DNA from: Mariprofundus aestuarium
Lineage (GTDB): Bacteria; Pseudomonadota; Zetaproteobacteria; Mariprofundales; Mariprofundaceae
Assembly (NCBI RefSeq): GCF_002795805.1
Contig: NZ_CP018799.1
Location: forward strand, 2,225,001 to 2,289,000
Length of the DNA: 64,000 nucleotides
Reading direction: 5' to 3'
Shown here one piece after another: positions 1 through 9,958 of the stretch; the first letter of the stretch is position 1; every line of letters begins with the position of its first letter. The notes below the pieces were generated by a model. The model saw only the letters and a program-made list of their open reading frames with translations, had not been told where the DNA came from and did no database searches. The position numbers were made by a program, and so were the translations under genes.

Positions 1-1
1 C

Positions 2-268
2 GAAGGTGACCTTGACCAAGGCATTATCTGGGATGACAGCGTGCCGGAGATGATCAAGGCGATCGTTCAGGCGGTTAGCAGCCACATGCCCGGAGATGCA
101 GAAGAGCAGGATGAGTCCACCACAGCATCGGCAACGGCCAAAGGATCTGCAGGTGAACCTGCGGCTTCACCAATCAAATTGATTGAAGGCGGCGGCGCTA
201 AAAAAGAGGAAACTGCGGATGAGAAGCCTAAAGATCGTAAAACCAGCCATCTACGGGTCGTCAAATGA
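2..268 (+). CDS. C-terminal part of an unidentified protein (5' end outside window)
   Basis: An open frame runs in from the window edge (first full codon at base 2) and stops at 266-268. The GTG at 41 is internal to the frame, so it need not be the start. The visible part begins EGDLDQGIIWDDSVPEMIKA and ends in a low-complexity tail rich in Ala, Glu and Lys, which is probably disordered. I do not recognise the family. The stop overlaps the ATG of the DUF2066 gene (ATGA at 265-268), which suggests translational coupling and one operon with the next three genes. Confidence 0.55.
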   Translation, partial: EGDLDQGIIWDDSVPEMIKAIVQAVSSHMPGDAEEQDESTTASATAKGSAGEPAASPIKLIEGGGAKKEETADEKPKDRKTSHLRVVK

Positions 269-1218
269 TTAAACGCTTTCTGCTGCTTCTCCTGCTTCTC
301 CTGCCCCAGCTTGCGCTGGCCGCAGATGACCCTCGCATGCAAGTCGATGTTTTCGCAGACAGTAACGACAACATCACGACAGAATACCTGCATGCCAATA
401 TCCGCAAGGCCGCCGACATGGCACTGCCCCAGCTGTGGAGACGGGTTGTTCTGCAGAGCGCTCAGAGGCAGATCCCGAAAGATGTGAAGGCGGTTCAGTT
501 CCTTCAGCGCGTCTCGCCTACAGCCAACGGGGTGAGTGTCGAATTCAACCAGCGACGCGTGATAGCCTTTCTTAAGAAACACAACATACCGCACCTCGCC
601 GACCTGCCAGCATGGAACCTTTCGCTGCAAATCTCCAACGCCGCCGGGCGCTCCATGCCGGAATCCGCCGCCATGTTGAAGCGCCGTGCAGGTTCAGAGG
701 GTCAAACATGGGGTTATGCTATTGATGGCGCACATGAGTCGCTGGTACTGCACTGGCGCTGGCTGGATAGCCGGAAAATTACCCTGAGCGTACGCGGCAC
801 CTCAAGGCTTGGTGAGTATTCCGAAACCCGCACAGTCGGCTCGGGTGACCCGTTCAGGCAGCTGAACCCCTGGCTCTCAGAGGTGCTTCTGAAAGCACGG
901 GGTGCCTACGCCTCCAATGCCATTGCTTCCAAGCCAGCCCCGGAAACTCCAATAGTGACTGCAACAGGCATGACCGCCCAGAAAGAGCCTGTGATTCTCA
1001 GCATTGAGCGCCACGCATCTCTGCCCGAACAGGTACTGTTCGAGGAGGAACTTCGCCGGGACCCACGCGTTGTTGACCTCTCCCTCAGGCAGGTGAACCG
1101 TGATGGGCAGCAGTACCGACTGCTTCTGAAAGGGAGCGATGAGCAGTGGTTAACGCAGTGGTTCAAACGCAGGGGATTAACCCTCACACCTACCGTCGAA
1201 GGGTGGGTGGCGCGCTGA
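265..1218 (+). CDS. DUF2066 family secreted protein
   Basis: 317 residues. The N-terminus has a signal peptide: MIKR followed by a Leu-rich core, with a likely cleavage after LALA near residue 19, so the protein should be exported. The body resembles DUF2066, a family of unknown function often encoded near hda in gammaproteobacteria (for example between purM or perM and hda). The hda-like gene two positions downstream fits that context. The start ATG lies inside the preceding stop. No catalytic motif is evident; the second half, about residues 215-317, is Pro- and Ala-containing at first and then folded-looking. The family call rests on overall resemblance and context. Confidence 0.7.
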   Translation: MIKRFLLLLLLLLPQLALAADDPRMQVDVFADSNDNITTEYLHANIRKAADMALPQLWRRVVLQSAQRQIPKDVKAVQFLQRVSPTANGVSVEFNQRRVIAFLKKHNIPHLADLPAWNLSLQISNAAGRSMPESAAMLKRRAGSEGQTWGYAIDGAHESLVLHWRWLDSRKITLSVRGTSRLGEYSETRTVGSGDPFRQLNPWLSEVLLKARGAYASNAIASKPAPETPIVTATGMTAQKEPVILSIERHASLPEQVLFEEELRRDPRVVDLSLRQVNRDGQQYRLLLKGSDEQWLTQWFKRRGLTLTPTVEGWVAR

Positions 1219-1225
1219 GTAAGCA

Positions 1226-1792
1226 GTGAAGGTACATGACCGTATTCTGAGTATCCCCAACATATTGACGCTGGCCCGCATCGTCATCACCCCTTTTATT
1301 GTCTTTGCAATCATGGAGGGAGAGGCGGCCTTTGCATTGATATTGATGGGCATTGCCGGCATCACCGACATGCTCGACGGTGCCATCGCCCGTTACCTCG
1401 ACCAGCGCAGCATCGTTGGCGCATTCATGGATCCTCTTGCCGACAAACTGATGCTGATCAGCACCATCGTAACCCTCTTTTTTATTGATGAGATCCCGCT
1501 CTTCCTCTTCCTTGCCGTGGTGTTCCGTGATCTGGTGATCATGGTTGGCGCGATCGCCTATGAGGTGGTAACCGGCAAACTGGAGATGCAGCCCACGATG
1601 AGCTCCAAGATCACCACCGTATTACAGATCACACTGGTGCTGACTGTACTCGCCGATATGGCTTGGTCATTCCCGACTGAACTTTTCTACCAGACCGTGA
1701 TCTGGACAACCTTTGCCTTCACCTGCATTTCCGGGGTGCAGTACATGGTGGTCTGGATGCGCAAAGCGGTCACTGACGAAGACACCAACTGA
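1226..1792 (+). CDS. pgsA: CDP-alcohol phosphatidyltransferase (PgsA-like)
   Basis: 188 residues, several hydrophobic helices, inner membrane. The CDP-alcohol phosphotransferase signature is complete: D51-G52-x2-A55-R56-x8-G65-x3-D69-x3-D73, the residues that bind metal and the CDP-linked substrate. Size and sequence fit phosphatidylglycerophosphate synthase, which joins CDP-diacylglycerol and glycerol-3-phosphate. Another CDP-alcohol transferase cannot be excluded by eye. Translation starts at GTG, 7 bases after the DUF2066 stop. Its stop codon shares one base with the ATG of hda, so the three genes look co-translated. Confidence 0.85.
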   Translation: MKVHDRILSIPNILTLARIVITPFIVFAIMEGEAAFALILMGIAGITDMLDGAIARYLDQRSIVGAFMDPLADKLMLISTIVTLFFIDEIPLFLFLAVVFRDLVIMVGAIAYEVVTGKLEMQPTMSSKITTVLQITLVLTVLADMAWSFPTELFYQTVIWTTFAFTCISGVQYMVVWMRKAVTDEDTN

Positions 1793-2517
1793 TGCCAGCA
1801 GAGAAAAACCAGTTACGCCTGCAGCTGCCGCTGCCGGTCTCCTACGACTATCACAGCTGGTTACGCCACCCCGGTGTTGAAGATGCCTGCAATCGACTTG
1901 CGCTCTGGACGATACATGGCGGTCGCATCTGGCTGAACTCCGAATCGGCCGCTGGCAAAAGCCACCTCTTACGCACCATCTCCGGGGATCACCCCAATAT
2001 TGGCCTGCTCGATATCAGCAGTGATGAAGCGCAGGAAGCAAGCTGGCATCTGGTGCAGCAGTGGATGCAGGCACTGGAAGAGAAGAGCTTCTGGATGCTT
2101 GATGTGAAGGCCGGAGCTATGCCACAGACGGTTGCACATGCCATCTTTCACTGCCTTGAGCGGGCTCGCGACCTTCAACGCCCTGTTGTCGTCGCCTGGT
2201 CTGGTGACAACGAATCCCTGCCACCGGAGCTCTCATCACGGCTGCTGGCCATGGAGAGCATTACACTGACACCTCCGCTGGATGATGCAGGGCTATTGCA
2301 GATCCTCGGCAACAGTGCCGGCAAACTGCAGTGGGATATTCGCGAACAGGTACTGCAGTCTATGCTCACCTATCTACCGCGCCAGCTCGACATCCTCGTG
2401 CCGGCACTGAGGGAACTTGAACGACTCTCATTTGAGCAGAAGCATAAACCCGGTCCCGCCTGGGTGAAGCAGCAACTTACCCGCATCGCCGGAGAACTAC
2501 ATCCGCGCCTGCTGTAA
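1792..2517 (+). CDS. hda: DnaA-related regulator, Hda-like AAA+ protein
   Basis: 241 residues, close to the Hda length. The N-terminus carries a QL-R-L-Q-L-P stretch (residues 7-13) like the sliding-clamp binding peptide of Hda. A Walker A-like segment with G55-K56-S57 follows, then the DnaA-type AAA+ core. Hda promotes hydrolysis of DnaA-bound ATP after clamp loading and so limits re-initiation of replication. The ATG overlaps the pgsA stop by one base (TGATG). Compared with DnaA it lacks the C-terminal DNA-binding domain, as Hda does. It is the last gene of the forward operon. Confidence 0.8.
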   Translation: MPAEKNQLRLQLPLPVSYDYHSWLRHPGVEDACNRLALWTIHGGRIWLNSESAAGKSHLLRTISGDHPNIGLLDISSDEAQEASWHLVQQWMQALEEKSFWMLDVKAGAMPQTVAHAIFHCLERARDLQRPVVVAWSGDNESLPPELSSRLLAMESITLTPPLDDAGLLQILGNSAGKLQWDIREQVLQSMLTYLPRQLDILVPALRELERLSFEQKHKPGPAWVKQQLTRIAGELHPRLL

Positions 2518-2570
2518 ACGGCTTATCGCAAAAGCACGAAACGCACTTATGCCACAGCAAATCACCATCA

Positions 2571-2733
2571 TAATATAAGAAATATTATTGTCCTTTCTTT
2601 GATGGCAAAGAAAGAACGAAAGAAAGCCACCCCGGAACCAGCCTGCCCTTCGGGTTCCCGATCCTGCATATCCAAATTCGGCCACGGCCGCCGCTTATTC
2701 CGGTTTTTGACATTTGTCTCGGCAGCCTGCTAG
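2571..2733. repeat. REP-like intergenic element with nested inverted repeats and a 43-codon frame
   Basis: The 253-base gap between hda and trmFO holds two inverted repeats. One is TAATAT-AAGAA-ATATTA at 2571-2587. The other is CTTTCTTTG-atgg-CAAAGAAAG at 2593-2614. The second is followed by a purine-rich run and by CCCGGAACC and GGGTTCC. An ATG at 2602, inside the hairpin loop, opens a 43-codon frame to 2733 that begins MAKKERKKATPEPACPSGSR. It has no ribosome binding site. Elements of this look (CTTTCTTTG hairpin plus GGTTCC motif) recur between genes in many proteobacteria, so I read it as a dispersed repeat, not a gene. I cannot see a second copy in this window. Confidence 0.45.
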
Positions 2734-2770
2734 CGGGGGATTTGAATACCTTTTAGAGGCATCAGCTCCA

Positions 2771-4114
2771 TCAGGGTTTCGTGCTTAACCATTCATCCAG
2801 AGCAGCCAGCGCAAGATCGGAAACTGAACGCCTGCGCTCAGCCCTTGAGAAACGGCGTTTACCCTCGCGCTTTTTACCCGGAGGCAACAAGCCGAAGTTG
2901 ATATTCATCGGCTGAAAGTCTGCCGTTCTTGTCTGTGAGATGTGCGCCAGCAGTGCGCCATGTGCCGTGTTCTCCGGCGGCGCATTGGGCTCCTCACCCT
3001 GGGCAAGCGCAGCAAGGAATCGCCCTGCCATCAACCCCATGGAGGCTGATTCCACGTAACCTTCCACACCGGTAATCTGACCGGCAAAGAGAACCCGCGG
3101 ATCAGACTTCAGGCGCAGGGTACCATCGAGCAGATCAGGCGATTTGATAAAGGTGTTGCGATGCAGGCTACCGAGCCGGAAGAACTCCGCATTCTCAAGC
3201 CCGGGAATCATGGTAAATACGCGTTTCTGTTCGCCATAGGTCATCTTGGTCTGGAAACCGACCATATTCAGCAGTGACCCCATGCGGTTATCTCGCCTGA
3301 GCTGAACAACGGCATATGCCTTCTCGCCGGTTTCGGGATGATCCAGCCCCACTGGCTTCATCGGCCCAAAACGGGGCGTATCCTCACCGCGTTCGGCCAT
3401 CTCCTCGATCGGCATACAGCCCTCGAAAAAGGGAATATCCTCGAAATCCTTAAAGGCCACCTTCTCGGCATTGACCAGCTCTTTGATAAAGGCCTTATAC
3501 TGCTCCGCATCCATCGGGCAGTTCAGGTAGTCACCCGTCTCACCCTCTTCGACATTCTTGTCATAGCGGTTTTTCCAGTAGCAGATATCCATATTGATCG
3601 ATTCGGCATCAAGTACCGGTGCAATCGCATCAAAGAAGCAGAGCCGATCCACACCCGTTAGCTTCTGAATTTCATCGTAGAGGCCATCAGAGGTGAGCGG
3701 GCCTGAGGCGATCAGCACCAGTCCATCGGCAGGGATCTCTGTAACCTCGCCCTCGATAAGCTCAATCAGCGGTTCCGCGCGCAGAGCGGCGGTGACCATC
3801 TCGGAGAACTGTTCGCGATCCACAGCCAGTGCGGTTCCGGCTGGAATACGCGCCTTATCACCGCACGCCATAATCAGCGAATCCATGCGGCGCATCTCTT
3901 CGTGCAGAAGACCTACTGCATTCTCAAGGTGATCGGCTCTAAAGGTGTTGGAGCAGACAAGCTCGGCACAGTTTCCGGTGTTGTGCGCTGGCGTCATTTT
4001 CACCGGCCGCATCTCATGCAGCCTTACCGGCACACCGCGTTTGGCCAGCTGCCAAGCAGCTTCTGAGCCGGCAAGGCCGGCTCCAATAATCGTTACAGTT
4101 TGAATATCACTCAT
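2771..4114 (-). CDS. trmFO: methylenetetrahydrofolate-tRNA-(uracil-5)-methyltransferase TrmFO
   Basis: 447 residues, the usual TrmFO length. The N-terminal dinucleotide-binding motif is [15 protein letters not shown]. It is followed by the family-typical HEMRP and [15 protein letters not shown] segments and, near the C-terminus, [17 protein letters not shown]. The enzyme uses FADH2 and 5,10-methylene-THF to make ribothymidine at position 54 of tRNA. TrmFO replaces SAM-dependent TrmA in the bacteria that have it. It starts 9 bases after the end of nfo and is probably the last gene of a reverse-strand unit (GGDEF/EAL, nfo, trmFO). Confidence 0.95.
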   Translation of the reverse strand: MSDIQTVTIIGAGLAGSEAAWQLAKRGVPVRLHEMRPVKMTPAHNTGNCAELVCSNTFRADHLENAVGLLHEEMRRMDSLIMACGDKARIPAGTALAVDREQFSEMVTAALRAEPLIELIEGEVTEIPADGLVLIASGPLTSDGLYDEIQKLTGVDRLCFFDAIAPVLDAESINMDICYWKNRYDKNVEEGETGDYLNCPMDAEQYKAFIKELVNAEKVAFKDFEDIPFFEGCMPIEEMAERGEDTPRFGPMKPVGLDHPETGEKAYAVVQLRRDNRMGSLLNMVGFQTKMTYGEQKRVFTMIPGLENAEFFRLGSLHRNTFIKSPDLLDGTLRLKSDPRVLFAGQITGVEGYVESASMGLMAGRFLAALAQGEEPNAPPENTAHGALLAHISQTRTADFQPMNINFGLLPPGKKREGKRRFSRAERRRSVSDLALAALDEWLSTKP

Positions 4115-4123
4115 GGCGCAAAC

Positions 4124-4969
4124 CTAGCCTTCAATCAGAGAGTACAACAACTGAATCTCTTCAGGCCAGATGGTCTCATCAATAGTTTCCAGCACCATTG
4201 GAATATCGTTGAAGTGGTCGCTGTTCATGATATGGCGGAACACATCCAGCCCCAGCTCTCCCTGTGTGAGCGAATGGTGGCGATCCACACGTGATGCAAA
4301 GGCGGCCTTGGAACCGTTGAGATGCATGCCGCGCAGGTAATTGAATCCAACAATGGCATCAAACTCACCGAATGTTTTCTCACAATCCTCTGGTCTGCGC
4401 ATATCGTAACCGGCGGTGAAGGTGTGGCAGGTATCGAGGCAGACACCAACGCGCGATTTGTCTTCTACCTCTTCGATAATCGCAGCAAGATGCTCGAAAC
4501 GGAAGCCCATGTTGCTGCCCTGCCCACTGGTATTTTCAATCACCGCGGTAACGCCTTCAGTCTGATCCAGCGCCCAGTTAATCGATTCGGCAATGCGACT
4601 CAGGCAATCTTCCTCTGAGATTTTCTTCAGGTGTGATCCCGGATGGAAGTTGAGAAGGGGAAGCTCCAACTGTTCACAGCGCTGCAGCTCATCAAGAAAG
4701 GCATTTCGCGATTTTGCCAAGGGTTCGGCCTCGGGATGACCGAGGTTGATCAGGTAGCTGTCGTGCGGCAGAACATGCTTTGGTTCAATCTCCGCCTTTT
4801 TCAGGTTGGCCTTGAATGCTGCGATACTCTCATCCGTCAGCGGCTTAGCAGCCCACTGACGCTGATTTTTGGTAAACAGGGCAAAGGCCTTCGCTCCGAT
4901 ATCAATGGCCCGGCCAGGCGTATTCTCGACACCGCCAGCCGCGCTTACATGTGCACCTACATATTTCAA
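4124..4969 (-). CDS. nfo: endonuclease IV (AP endonuclease)
   Basis: 281 residues; E. coli Nfo has about 285. The trinuclear zinc site of the family is visible in order: [54 protein letters not shown] and VLETIDE. The enzyme cleaves DNA at abasic sites in base-excision repair. The start is TTG at 4967-4969, preceded on the reverse strand by GGAG with 7 bases of spacing. Homologous N-termini (M-K-x-V-G-A-H-V-S) begin at this residue, which supports the TTG. Other repair genes in the window are ung and the alkyltransferase. Confidence 0.95.
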   Translation of the reverse strand: MKYVGAHVSAAGGVENTPGRAIDIGAKAFALFTKNQRQWAAKPLTDESIAAFKANLKKAEIEPKHVLPHDSYLINLGHPEAEPLAKSRNAFLDELQRCEQLELPLLNFHPGSHLKKISEEDCLSRIAESINWALDQTEGVTAVIENTSGQGSNMGFRFEHLAAIIEEVEDKSRVGVCLDTCHTFTAGYDMRRPEDCEKTFGEFDAIVGFNYLRGMHLNGSKAAFASRVDRHHSLTQGELGLDVFRHIMNSDHFNDIPMVLETIDETIWPEEIQLLYSLIEG

Positions 4970-5020
4970 AATAGAACTCCGAATCTGGGATCGGGAGACA
5001 CTATCGGATCAACATGATGA

Positions 5021-8000
5021 TCACACCCCAGATCCTTCAAGAATAGGCGACTCGAAAAGAAACTCCTGTTCAAATTCCTCAGCAGGCACAGGCCGGCCGA
5101 AATAGTAACCCTGAAACTTTCTGCAGCCATACTGCTTAAGAAGCTTAAACTGTTCTTCAGACTCCACCCCTTCGGCAATCACCTCCAAGCCCAGGGTCTC
5201 CCCAACCTTGATAATGGCCTGCACGATTGATTCATCGCTGATATCTACGCCAAGGTCACGAACAAAGCTCTGGTCAATCTTGAGCACATCAAGAGGAAGT
5301 TTTTTCAGGTATGAGAGTGAAGAGTAACCTGTTCCAAAGTCATCCATCGCGAGCTTGAGGTCTGCCAAGCGCAACAGGTGAAGCTTCTCGATCAGCTCCT
5401 CTGGATTGGAGTGCCCGATACTTTCGGTGATTTCAAGCTCGAGACTGGCGGAATCCACGCCAGAGGCTTCTATAGTCTGATGAACCTGCCGGACAAAGCC
5501 ATCCTCCATAAACTCCTTCATGCTTATATTCACAGAGAGCTTCAAATGACTCATGCTCTCATGCTGCTGCCACTGGCTGAGTTTATGGCAGGCCTCTTTC
5601 ATGAGCCACTGCCCCACAGGCACAATCAGGCCACTCTCCTCGCAAACATGGATAAACTCGAATGGTGGAACCATGCCTCGCTGCGGATGTTTCCATCTGA
5701 TCAATGCCTCAGCACCTGTAGGCTTGCCCTCATCATCCACCTGTTTCTGGTAGTGGAGCTCGAACTGCCCCAGCTCCAGGGCATCACGAAGGTCTGATTC
5801 CAGTTGACTGCGTTTCTCCAGTGTTGCCTGCATTGCCGGATCGAAGAAACGCAGACCGTTGCGGCCCTGCTTCTTGGCCTCGTACATGGCTATATCTGAA
5901 TTGCGGAATATCTCGTCCACGCTCACGTCCATACCCTGGAAAAGAGTGGCGCCAACACTGCCTGTGCAACTGAAACTCTTTCCTTTCAACCGATACGGCT
6001 CAGCTAGGATAGCCACAAGCTTTTCACCGACATGCCTGGCGCCCTCAATGGCCTGCTCTTTATCGTCTCCCAACTCGTGCAGGATGATAACGAATTCATC
6101 CCCACCAAGCCTTGCAACAGTATCAACCTCGCGAAGAACCGCCTCTAGCCTCTGTGCAACCTCCTTGAGCAAAGCATCCCCCTGATCATGGCCAAGCGTA
6201 TCGTTAATGATCTTGAAGTTATCCAGGTCAATAAACAGCAGGCCACCAAAGAGCTTGTTACGCGCACTCTCCTTCAGGTTCTGCTGCAACTGCTCAATAA
6301 GTCGACGCCGATTCGGAAGTCCGGTCAGCGGATCGTAGTAGGCGAGTTTCAACGCCTCCTCCTGCGCCTCTTTGACCGCAGTAATATCCGAGAACATAGA
6401 GACATAATTGACGACTCGACCACGACTGTCTTCAACGCTGCTGATCGTCGCCCACTTCGGAAATATCTCCCCATTCTTGCGTCGATCCCATATCTCGCCC
6501 TGCCAGACTCCATACTCGGTAATGTGCCGCCACATCTCATTGTAGAACTCTTTGGAGTGGCGGCCTGACTTCAAGATTCGGGGGTTCTGCCCAACCACCT
6601 CTTCACGGCTGTAGCCTGTGATCTTCAGGAAGGCATCATTCACCCTGAGAATATTGGCCGCTGGATCAGTAATAAACATTGCCTCATGGGCGTTAAATAC
6701 GGTTGCAGCAATTTGAAGCTCCCGCTCGGCGAGCTTGCGCTGGGTAACATCGGAAACCGTAGCAATGACATGGTGCTCGCCGTTCAAATGCAGAGGGCAA
6801 AGTTCCACCTCAACAAAAAACTCTTCCCCATCCTTACGCTTAGCAACATGGTCGCCCCCCTCTCCCATGTGTCGGCTATCTTCCGGTTCTCCCTGCTGGT
6901 ATTCAGTGCGTTCAGAGCGATGGATGTCGATAAGCTCCTTGGGCATGAGAAATTCGACCGGCTGCCCCAGCATCTCCTGCAGCGAATATCCAAACAAATC
7001 GATGGCGATCTTGTTGACTCGAATAATTCGACCATCCGCATCAACCACGATGATACCCTGGGGAACCGTTTCAATAATGCGGCTGGCATAGGCCTCGCTT
7101 AGTTTCAGTTCTTGATTTAGCGCCCCGACCTTCTGCTCCTGAAACGCAATGCCCTCCAGCATCTGCTGAAAAGCATCAACAAGGGTTCCGAGCTCACCGG
7201 GGGCCTGAACTGGCAGATCAATCGTTCGGGCACCTTTGGCTACCGCCATCGCTCCATCGCTCAACTGCTCAAGTGGTGAAAACATCCGCCTTAACATGAC
7301 AGACATGATCAAGCCAAGCAGCAGCAAAATCCCCAGGAAGCCCAACGCCAGCATATTTCGAAGCGATGCTGTCCTCTCATCAATCAGGGCATCAGGAAAA
7401 CCATAGATCAATGTCAGGTATCTCTCCGGATTACTCAGGTCGTAATAGATCTTGGCTGCAGCCATGTGCATGGTCTGGCCGGCAATATTCAGCGACTGCG
7501 TAGTAATGCCCCCTGAATCAGCCCCAAACTTGGAAAATTCACTCAACTGCTGTTCAGGCTCCTGCAGGTTGAGCTCAGGCATTTCCTGCTGCCAGCGGTA
7601 GCGCTGGCCCAGATCAAATCCGAACACCTTTTCGGAGTCGGGGTGGTAAAGGAAATCGCCCTGCTGGTTACTTAAATAACCCTGGATGCCGGGACGCACC
7701 GGCTTCATGATTTCGGCAATGCTGGAACCGAGATCCAGGTTAGCCACGAGCATGCCGAACAGCTCCCCATCCCCTGCAAAGACTAACACTGAGGCTCTGA
7801 TCGTCTGCACATGAGGCAGCTGAATCTTGCCATGATCACGATTGAGAGTGATTTCAGAGATATATGCAGCTCCAACAGTTCCGTCAGCCAGCTTCAGCGT
7901 TTCTAAGAAGTAGTCGCGGTCACCCTTTGCTTGCAGCCGTGCATCTGTCGCTACTACCAGCTCGTCTTCAAGTCGTTCAACGCGTACCAGCTCCATGCCG

Positions 8001-8392
8001 TTGTCGGCCAGGCCAATAAAGCGCAGCTGAAAATAGTGGGGATTCGCCAGAAGGAATGATTTGAATATCTCTTCAAGCCGCGCCCTCCATACCGCTAGCG
8101 AGTCACCCTCAACCGGATCGACTCCGCCGTTCCTGACGGCGCGGGCAATGGCCCGCACTGGCGGAGTCTGGACAAGAAACCGTGTCTGCTTACTCAGTTC
8201 ATTAATGTATACCTGCAGGTGTACACCACGGTTGCTAACTGCACTTTCTACAGCAGAAGCATAGCCCTCGCGCAGTGACTTCCGCTGATCATCCTGGATT
8301 TTGAAGAAAAGCAATGCCGCGCCAGCCAGAAGAATTGCCAGAACAATGAACATTACCCTGCTCCGCAGGCTCATACCTTTAGCTCTAGCCAT
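5021..8392 (-). CDS. membrane sensor with HAMP, two PAS, GGDEF and EAL domains
   Basis: 1123 residues. Order: transmembrane segment (about 8-30), a Cache-like periplasmic sensor domain (about 35-340), second transmembrane segment (347-368), HAMP (to about 420), PAS (433-555), PAS (563-680), GGDEF (680-845), EAL (860-1105). The diguanylate cyclase signature GGDEF is intact at 763-767. The phosphodiesterase signature is also intact: E895-A-L, then DDFGTGYSSL, LKIDQSFV and EGVE. Both activities on c-di-GMP are therefore possible, and the dominant one cannot be told from sequence. The end is 51 bases before the nfo start, so they may be co-transcribed. The signal sensed is unknown. Confidence 0.9.
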   Translation of the reverse strand: MARAKGMSLRSRVMFIVLAILLAGAALLFFKIQDDQRKSLREGYASAVESAVSNRGVHLQVYINELSKQTRFLVQTPPVRAIARAVRNGGVDPVEGDSLAVWRARLEEIFKSFLLANPHYFQLRFIGLADNGMELVRVERLEDELVVATDARLQAKGDRDYFLETLKLADGTVGAAYISEITLNRDHGKIQLPHVQTIRASVLVFAGDGELFGMLVANLDLGSSIAEIMKPVRPGIQGYLSNQQGDFLYHPDSEKVFGFDLGQRYRWQQEMPELNLQEPEQQLSEFSKFGADSGGITTQSLNIAGQTMHMAAAKIYYDLSNPERYLTLIYGFPDALIDERTASLRNMLALGFLGILLLLGLIMSVMLRRMFSPLEQLSDGAMAVAKGARTIDLPVQAPGELGTLVDAFQQMLEGIAFQEQKVGALNQELKLSEAYASRIIETVPQGIIVVDADGRIIRVNKIAIDLFGYSLQEMLGQPVEFLMPKELIDIHRSERTEYQQGEPEDSRHMGEGGDHVAKRKDGEEFFVEVELCPLHLNGEHHVIATVSDVTQRKLAERELQIAATVFNAHEAMFITDPAANILRVNDAFLKITGYSREEVVGQNPRILKSGRHSKEFYNEMWRHITEYGVWQGEIWDRRKNGEIFPKWATISSVEDSRGRVVNYVSMFSDITAVKEAQEEALKLAYYDPLTGLPNRRRLIEQLQQNLKESARNKLFGGLLFIDLDNFKIINDTLGHDQGDALLKEVAQRLEAVLREVDTVARLGGDEFVIILHELGDDKEQAIEGARHVGEKLVAILAEPYRLKGKSFSCTGSVGATLFQGMDVSVDEIFRNSDIAMYEAKKQGRNGLRFFDPAMQATLEKRSQLESDLRDALELGQFELHYQKQVDDEGKPTGAEALIRWKHPQRGMVPPFEFIHVCEESGLIVPVGQWLMKEACHKLSQWQQHESMSHLKLSVNISMKEFMEDGFVRQVHQTIEASGVDSASLELEITESIGHSNPEELIEKLHLLRLADLKLAMDDFGTGYSSLSYLKKLPLDVLKIDQSFVRDLGVDISDESIVQAIIKVGETLGLEVIAEGVESEEQFKLLKQYGCRKFQGYYFGRPVPAEEFEQEFLFESPILEGSGV

Positions 8393-8487
8393 CTCTGTTC
8401 AGTCCACCCATGCGATTTTCGTCCTCCCTGGAGATTATTTCACCAGACAGTGATGCAGCAAGCAATGTGCCACATATCAATTTCATG

Positions 8488-9375
8488 TCACGCTAAAAGC
8501 CCTTTATGGAAATAGCGGTTCAGCATCGTCTCGTTGCCAATTAAGCCGCCACTGTGAACGTAAAGGATCGCACCATCGATCAACTCAACATGTTGCAGCA
8601 GTGTATGCCACATATTAGTCCCATAGATCAGGTCAAATTCTATACCAGCAGCCTTCAGCTCCCGGTATATGGCGAGAAACTCCGGATAGGGCCTGGCAAA
8701 GTGATGTTTCTTTTCGTTTTCGAGAATCCGCAGGTTTGGCGGCAGGGCTCCCAGCATTTCCATTTGATGGATCAGGTAATCTCTGTCGCCGACAGTAGGC
8801 GTGGTCAGAATCTTGGCATCGGGAAGCGCATAGGCGAGATAACACGCTGTGGTACCGGTGCCTGAAGGGGTAACCACATGAAGTTCATCAAGACCCTGCT
8901 CCTGCTGCCATCCACTTATCTCCCGAGCCAACAGTGTGATGCCCTCCTCTGCAATTGGATCTGCTCCGCCCTGAGGCACAAACAGTGTTGATGTTTTTCG
9001 CTGCAGCCTCAGCTGCCGGACCGTTTCCTCGTAGGCCTCATGCGCCACCTCGTGCAGCTGCATGCCAAGCTCCAGTGCCAACTTTAAATTGCCGCTCGGA
9101 TAGGCCTTGAGGTGTTCAGGCAGAAGTTTGCATGTGTAGTGAAAGTCCCACCCTTTTTGATGGCAGAGCGCGGCAATGGAGAGCATGGCATTGGACTGTG
9201 TGCCGCCATAGGAGATGATGTCGTCATAGGTTTCAGCAGGCGTTTTTATCAGGCTATAGAGCTTGCGATATTTATTGCCACTAAGTAGTGGATCAATGAG
9301 ATCATCCCGTTTAACGAAGAATTCCCTACCTCGTAAAACAAAATGTTCAATCCCGGAAAGCGGCTTCATGCGCAT
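8488..9375 (-). CDS. PLP-dependent ACC deaminase / D-cysteine desulfhydrase family protein
   Basis: About 295 residues, fold type II PLP enzyme. The Schiff-base lysine lies in LLSGNKYRKL. The substrate loop is ISYGGTQSNAML, and the phosphate-binding glycines are in TPSGTGTTACYLAYA. The family includes 1-aminocyclopropane-1-carboxylate deaminase and D-cysteine desulfhydrase. The exact substrate cannot be fixed by eye, and this copy is short. A TTG at 9384 would add three residues. I prefer the ATG at 9373-9375, though neither has a good ribosome binding site. It follows the cupin gene by about 10 bases, so the two are likely co-expressed. Confidence 0.75.
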   Translation of the reverse strand: MRMKPLSGIEHFVLRGREFFVKRDDLIDPLLSGNKYRKLYSLIKTPAETYDDIISYGGTQSNAMLSIAALCHQKGWDFHYTCKLLPEHLKAYPSGNLKLALELGMQLHEVAHEAYEETVRQLRLQRKTSTLFVPQGGADPIAEEGITLLAREISGWQQEQGLDELHVVTPSGTGTTACYLAYALPDAKILTTPTVGDRDYLIHQMEMLGALPPNLRILENEKKHHFARPYPEFLAIYRELKAAGIEFDLIYGTNMWHTLLQHVELIDGAILYVHSGGLIGNETMLNRYFHKGLLA

Positions 9376-9385
9376 CTCTTGCAAA

Positions 9386-9883
9386 CTACCGTGTCAGCTT
9401 CTCGATCACAGTGCTGTGTTGCGGATAAAGCGACAGAAGCTCCTGGCGCGATGGCATTTCAAAATCGGCAAAATCGAATCCAGGAGCAACCGTACACCCA
9501 ACCAGTGCAAAGCCGCCGGAAGGTACGCTTGCCCCGAACCAGTCGCCCGCTTCCACCACCTGCTGGAAACACTCATCCTTTTCAGCATTGCGCCCCAGCT
9601 TCTTTTCTAGGCAGGAACCTGCCTTGTCAATTACATGCACCGTCAAGCCATCTCCATCATAGAAGTGCCACAACTCATCCTGTTTGATGCGGTGAAAGGC
9701 GGAGAACTCATCGCCACTCAGCAGAAAGTAGATGCTGGTGCAAAAGGAACGCTCGCCATCAAACCGCGCCGGCAGTCCATGCAGTGGAACCGTCTCGGAA
9801 GAGCGGTAGCTCTCTCTATACCATCCTCCTTCCGGATGCTGTTTGAGCCCCAGCTGTTCAATTATTTCATTTATCGTTCTCAT
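9386..9883 (-). CDS. cupin, DUF985 family
   Basis: About 165 residues. It has the DUF985 cupin pattern: LGLKQHPEGGWYRESYRS, TSIYFLLSGDEFSAFHRIKQDELWHFY (in parts), then SVPSGGFALVGCTVAPGFDF. The family forms a single-domain beta barrel, and some members bind sugars or metal. The function here is unknown. A longer frame reaches 9949, but the ATG at 9881-9883 matches the family start (MRTINEIIEQLGL) and has AAGG just upstream. The next gene starts about 10 bases downstream. Confidence 0.8.
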   Translation of the reverse strand: MRTINEIIEQLGLKQHPEGGWYRESYRSSETVPLHGLPARFDGERSFCTSIYFLLSGDEFSAFHRIKQDELWHFYDGDGLTVHVIDKAGSCLEKKLGRNAEKDECFQQVVEAGDWFGASVPSGGFALVGCTVAPGFDFADFEMPSRQELLSLYPQHSTVIEKLTR

Positions 9884-9958
9884 AATCCTTGCCTTCCAAG
9901 TATACAATCTCGGCAACCCTAGCTTGCAGATTGAAAAAATCAGTTCCATACTGGCTTT

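Noticed and set aside
5378-5797. 139-residue forward frame
   Set aside because: Antisense to the EAL domain of the GGDEF/EAL protein.
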